Origin: Alistipes sp.
Lineage (GTDB): Bacteria > Bacteroidota > Bacteroidia > Bacteroidales > Rikenellaceae
DNA: 64,000 bases
Reading direction: 5' to 3'
NCBI GenBank assembly: GCA_017463615.1
Contig: JAFTOU010000012.1
Location: forward strand, 44,931 to 108,930
The position numbers and the translations under genes were made by a program. Position 1 is the stretch's first letter. Every line of letters starts with the position of its first letter. Below, piece by piece: positions 61,832 to 64,000 of this stretch. The notes below the pieces were generated by a model, which saw only the letters and a program-made list of their open reading frames with translations, had not been told where the DNA came from and did no database searches.

Positions 61832-62086
61832 ATGAAAAAGATTTTTGGTTTTATTTTAGTAATTTGCTGTTGCGCTGTGTGCGCATTTGGCAATGGTTAT
61901 GGAAGTGTTCAGCAAATATCGCAGAACAAAGCGACTTATGTATACATCTGCACGGGTGGGCACGCAACAAAGTACCATCGTCACAGCAACTGCAAGGGGT
62001 TAGGAAACTGTAAAGGTGAGATTAAGAAGGTCTCTGAGGTTGATGCAATAAGGCAAGGTCGCACAAGGTGCAAAATATGCTACTAA
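61832..62086 (+). CDS. Small exported protein with Cys/His-rich zinc-ribbon-like domain
   Basis: The 84-residue protein has a signal peptide (about 1-19) and a tail VYICTGGHATKYHRHSNCKGLGNC...GRTRCKICY, with Cys 40, 54, 60, 80, 83 and His 49/51. This repeated pattern resembles small Ada-like/zinc-ribbon modules often found alone or behind nucleases in Bacteroidetes (recalled, not searched). Metal binding is likely; function unknown. Confidence 0.65.
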   Translation: MKKIFGFILVICCCAVCAFGNGYGSVQQISQNKATYVYICTGGHATKYHRHSNCKGLGNCKGEIKKVSEVDAIRQGRTRCKICY

Positions 62087-62103
62087 TATCCACACACAAA
62101 CAC

Positions 62104-62132
62104 CCAAGCCGTCCCTTTTGGAGACGGCTTGG
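62104..62132. terminator. Hairpin between convergent genes
   Basis: CCAAGCCGTC / GACGGCTTGG perfect 10-bp stem with a 9-base loop. No T run follows on either strand, so termination is inferred from position. Confidence 0.55.
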
Positions 62133-62151
62133 ATGTTGATAGAGGGGTGGT

Positions 62152-63513
62152 TTAGAAGCTATACTTGAGCAGGAGGTTGATGCGGTTGGCGTGGTTGCTG
62201 TCGCTGTTCATATTTTTGCGGTGAGCCCAGAGGTATTCGGCGGCAATCTTGAAGCGCGAGGAGAGCGAGTAGAAGACATTGCCAAAGACATACTGACCTC
62301 TACGGTACTGGTCGTCAGCGTAGTAGCCATTCTTATGCTGCACCTGCACCATTGAGTATCCGCCCGAGACGAAGAGGTTTGGCAAGATATTGAGTTGGAT
62401 AGCCGCCTGGCAGCCCCACATAGGCATTGTCTGGATGCGGGTAGGGTCTGCAGGGTTTGGTGTAAAGTCCAGACCTGCACCCGTAAGGTCCTGGATATAA
62501 GGGGTTATACCCTCGCCGTAGACGCCATTCATAAAGAGCTGAATCATCTTTGTGATGTGGATATTACCGCTTGCCTGTACGCCCCAGCCGAACAGGTCGG
62601 TAGTGGTCTGTCGCGCATCGTTATAGAGGTACATATTGCGCAGTACTGCCGAGGCGCGGATATGACTCTGGCGATGTTTGCCCCACATATACTGCAGGTA
62701 GAGTGGGAAGTCGGGCACGCGCTGAGGCACAGCCATAAAGGTATTACCATAAGTTCCCGACACATTCGGCATCTCGGCTGCAACGCCAAACTTCATGTGG
62801 TTATCCAGAAATGCCAGTTCGTAGCGAATCATCGTGGCAAAGTTGAAGTTATAGGCGTTAGGACCCTGAAAATCAATGGTCGTAGGTGCTGCCGTAAGGT
62901 CACAGAAGGTGGTCACATCACGACCGAAGGTAAAGCCCGCAACCGAAGCGTAACCAGAGCGCAAGCGAGGGGTGTAACTTCCCTCTCTACCGCCACGGAA
63001 ATCGGCGTCAAAGTAGATTACAACGGGATTTTTCAGTCGTTTCGGGTTGGCGATAGCTCGCAGGTAGAGGCGCGAAGTTGTTGCATCCATACCCAGCGCC
63101 TGACGATTGGCAAACGAGGACTCAATAGGCACATCATACGGCACCATATCTATATTATCCACCGCATCGTCAAAGCTGTAGCTCGCTCTGAGCGCCACAT
63201 ATCCACCAATGGCAAAAGAGAAGCTGTTTTTGCTATTGGCAAAGACCACATTTGGCTCGTCTACCTGCTGCACACCCACGCGTGTAGCTTTGCGATGATC
63301 CGCCACGGCAGCCTTAGCGGCAGCATTCTGCTGTACAATAGATTTCTGCTGCGCCAACGCTGGGTTGTTGCTCCATATTGTATCGGACTCCTTTACCGAT
63401 ATAATATAGACGGTAGGCTCGCCAGCCTTGTCATAACGCCCCCAGTGGCGTCTCTGAGCCGCTGCAGTCAGCACTGTGCCGACTGTCAAGCAAAGAAGTA
63501 AAAGTTTTCTCAT
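62152..63513 (-). CDS. DcaP-like outer membrane porin
   Basis: The 453-residue protein has a signal peptide (cleavage near VLTAAAQ), a short helical N-terminal region and a barrel pattern ending in aromatic YSF. The IGGYVALRASYSFDD and VIYFDADFRGG segments are typical of the DcaP-like trimeric porin family of Bacteroidetes. It probably lets small anions or dicarboxylates cross the outer membrane. The ATG at 63513 starts the signal peptide; the frame opens eight codons upstream. Confidence 0.8.
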   Translation of the reverse strand: MRKLLLLCLTVGTVLTAAAQRRHWGRYDKAGEPTVYIISVKESDTIWSNNPALAQQKSIVQQNAAAKAAVADHRKATRVGVQQVDEPNVVFANSKNSFSFAIGGYVALRASYSFDDAVDNIDMVPYDVPIESSFANRQALGMDATTSRLYLRAIANPKRLKNPVVIYFDADFRGGREGSYTPRLRSGYASVAGFTFGRDVTTFCDLTAAPTTIDFQGPNAYNFNFATMIRYELAFLDNHMKFGVAAEMPNVSGTYGNTFMAVPQRVPDFPLYLQYMWGKHRQSHIRASAVLRNMYLYNDARQTTTDLFGWGVQASGNIHITKMIQLFMNGVYGEGITPYIQDLTGAGLDFTPNPADPTRIQTMPMWGCQAAIQLNILPNLFVSGGYSMVQVQHKNGYYADDQYRRGQYVFGNVFYSLSSRFKIAAEYLWAHRKNMNSDSNHANRINLLLKYSF

Positions 63514-63802
63514 AACATAAATGTTTATATTCAACACGCCTGATATTTTACAAGATATATGCCAATCGCAACTCTTGATAAAAATCAGCTATTGACATTT
63601 ATTTTATTTTTTACTAACTTTTGCAAGAAAAGATAACTCGCTTAGAATAAATCGGTTGGTCGGATTGCTTGGAAATTGGGTAACGAGATAGCAACCGTTC
63701 GTATTTCTGAATTCTTCATTGTTATGCTCCAATGTAATAACTCTTGACCTCGCGAAGGTGTCAAAAAAAATGTTATTCAGAAATTGATTTTTCAAAAGAT
63801 TA
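63514..63802. other. AT-rich intergenic region without a clear gene
   Basis: A 63-codon open frame on the minus strand (63604-63795) encodes FRNTNGCYLVTQFPSNPTNR-like text. Short peptides of this kind recur in Bacteroidales annotations, in my recollection, and may come from a noncoding repeat. An imperfect hairpin TTGACCT / AGGTGTCAA lies at 63744-63764. Nothing else is supportable. Confidence 0.4.
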
Positions 63803-63834
63803 TTTGCCCATTTCGGACAATCAAATTAATTTTG
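63803..63834 (+). promoter_or_regulatory. Promoter of YjbR/MmcQ gene
   Basis: TTTG (63803-63806), 20 bases, TAATTTTG (63827-63834); start codon at 63860. Confidence 0.65.
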
Positions 63835-63859
63835 CGTTATAAAAGAAAGGAAGACCACT

Positions 63860-64000
63860 ATGGATTTGATGGATTGTCGGGAGTATATTATGTCATTGCC
63901 AATGGCAGAAGAGTGTCAGCCGTTTGACGATGATATAGTCGTGTACAAAATATGTGGTAAATGGTTTGCTACCATAATTTTTTCACGAGGTAATTATATC
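63860..64000 (+). CDS. MmcQ/YjbR family protein (3' partial)
   Basis: The first 47 codons read MDLMDCREYIMSLPMAEECQ-like text with PFDDDIVVYKICGKWFATI, the opening of the MmcQ/YjbR (DUF419) double-wing fold, which is thought to bind DNA. The gene runs off the window. A promoter lies 26 bases upstream. Confidence 0.8.
   Translation, partial: MDLMDCREYIMSLPMAEECQPFDDDIVVYKICGKWFATIIFSRGNYI

Noticed and set aside
62395-63501. Open frame of 368 codons opposite the DcaP-like gene
   Set aside because: Shadow of the porin gene, with no promoter or domain signs.
63604-63795. 63-codon minus-strand open frame
   Set aside because: Weak start, AT-rich and resembles recurrent spurious peptides; not called as a gene.

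Overview
The window looks like a chromosomal segment of a Bacteroidales bacterium, probably a gut species related to the Alistipes/Rikenellaceae group; the genus is a guess. The evidence is the set of Bacteroidetes-specific families (DUF4369-TlpA, DUF3822, DUF3276, DUF4491, FeoA-FeoB fusion, Hc1-like protein, acyloxyacyl hydrolase) and the many promoters of the Bacteroidetes type, TTTG (or TTG) then 19-20 bases then TAnnTTTG. Almost all of the window is ordinary chromosome. No phage, plasmid, complete insertion sequence or CRISPR array was seen.

Layout. 1-3400: TlpA-like thioredoxin (5' end cut), nitroreductase, DUF819 membrane protein, tRNA-Asp. 3484-5229 (-): small membrane protein, DUF3822 protein, rsmD. 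5322-9435 (+): RecD-like helicase and mutS. 9509-12980 (-): udk, gyrB, ftsE-like ATPase. 13093-13492 (+): tmRNA. 13528-22682 (-): tripartite RND efflux operon, then feoAB and a glycosyltransferase fused to a FeoB-associated Cys-rich peptide. 22851: 58-residue histone-like gene. 23091-31391 (-): glmM, M20 dipeptidase, phosphoesterase lipoprotein, GH78-like lipoprotein, tyrosine phosphatase, Omp85-like barrel. 31498-38452 (+): nucleoside phosphorylase, dnaN, DnaQ-like exonuclease, LysM protein, rex, truncated ribF, thioesterase, YhhN. 38574-40542 (+): BlaI/BlaR1-like pair behind two operators. 40684-42708: htpG. 42784-48998 (-): M15 peptidase, acyltransferase, trxA, dnaE. 49189-50466: DUF2007, aroE, DUF3276. 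50623-55582 (-): ettA, a DUF4062-TPR protein and hisS in one operon. 55887-57909 (+): rubrerythrin and PagL-like deacylase. 58013-60738 (-): DUF4491, CapA, ECF sigma, membrane protein and Spy-like protein. 60900-62086 (+): 6S-like RNA and an AT-rich patch of small genes. 62152-63513 (-): DcaP-like porin. 63860-64000: start of a YjbR/MmcQ gene.

The strongest unusual signals are these. (1) A small family of fold-back elements with about 21-bp inverted ends abuts three start codons; two full copies lie between a promoter and its gene and so would be transcribed as structured 5' leaders. (2) A DUF4062-TPR signalling or defence-like protein sits inside a translation operon between ettA and hisS. 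(3) A FeoB-associated Cys-rich peptide is fused in frame to a DUF1972 glycosyltransferase. (4) Two identical-architecture palindromes flank the promoter of the BlaI/BlaR1-like pair, and a palindrome overlaps the feoAB promoter. (5) A long hairpin with 6S RNA architecture lies upstream of an AT-rich patch. (6) A 23-bp perfect palindrome resembling insertion-sequence ends sits between mutS and udk. (7) ribF lacks a recognisable kinase motif, and three promoters imply leaderless or nearly leaderless mRNAs.
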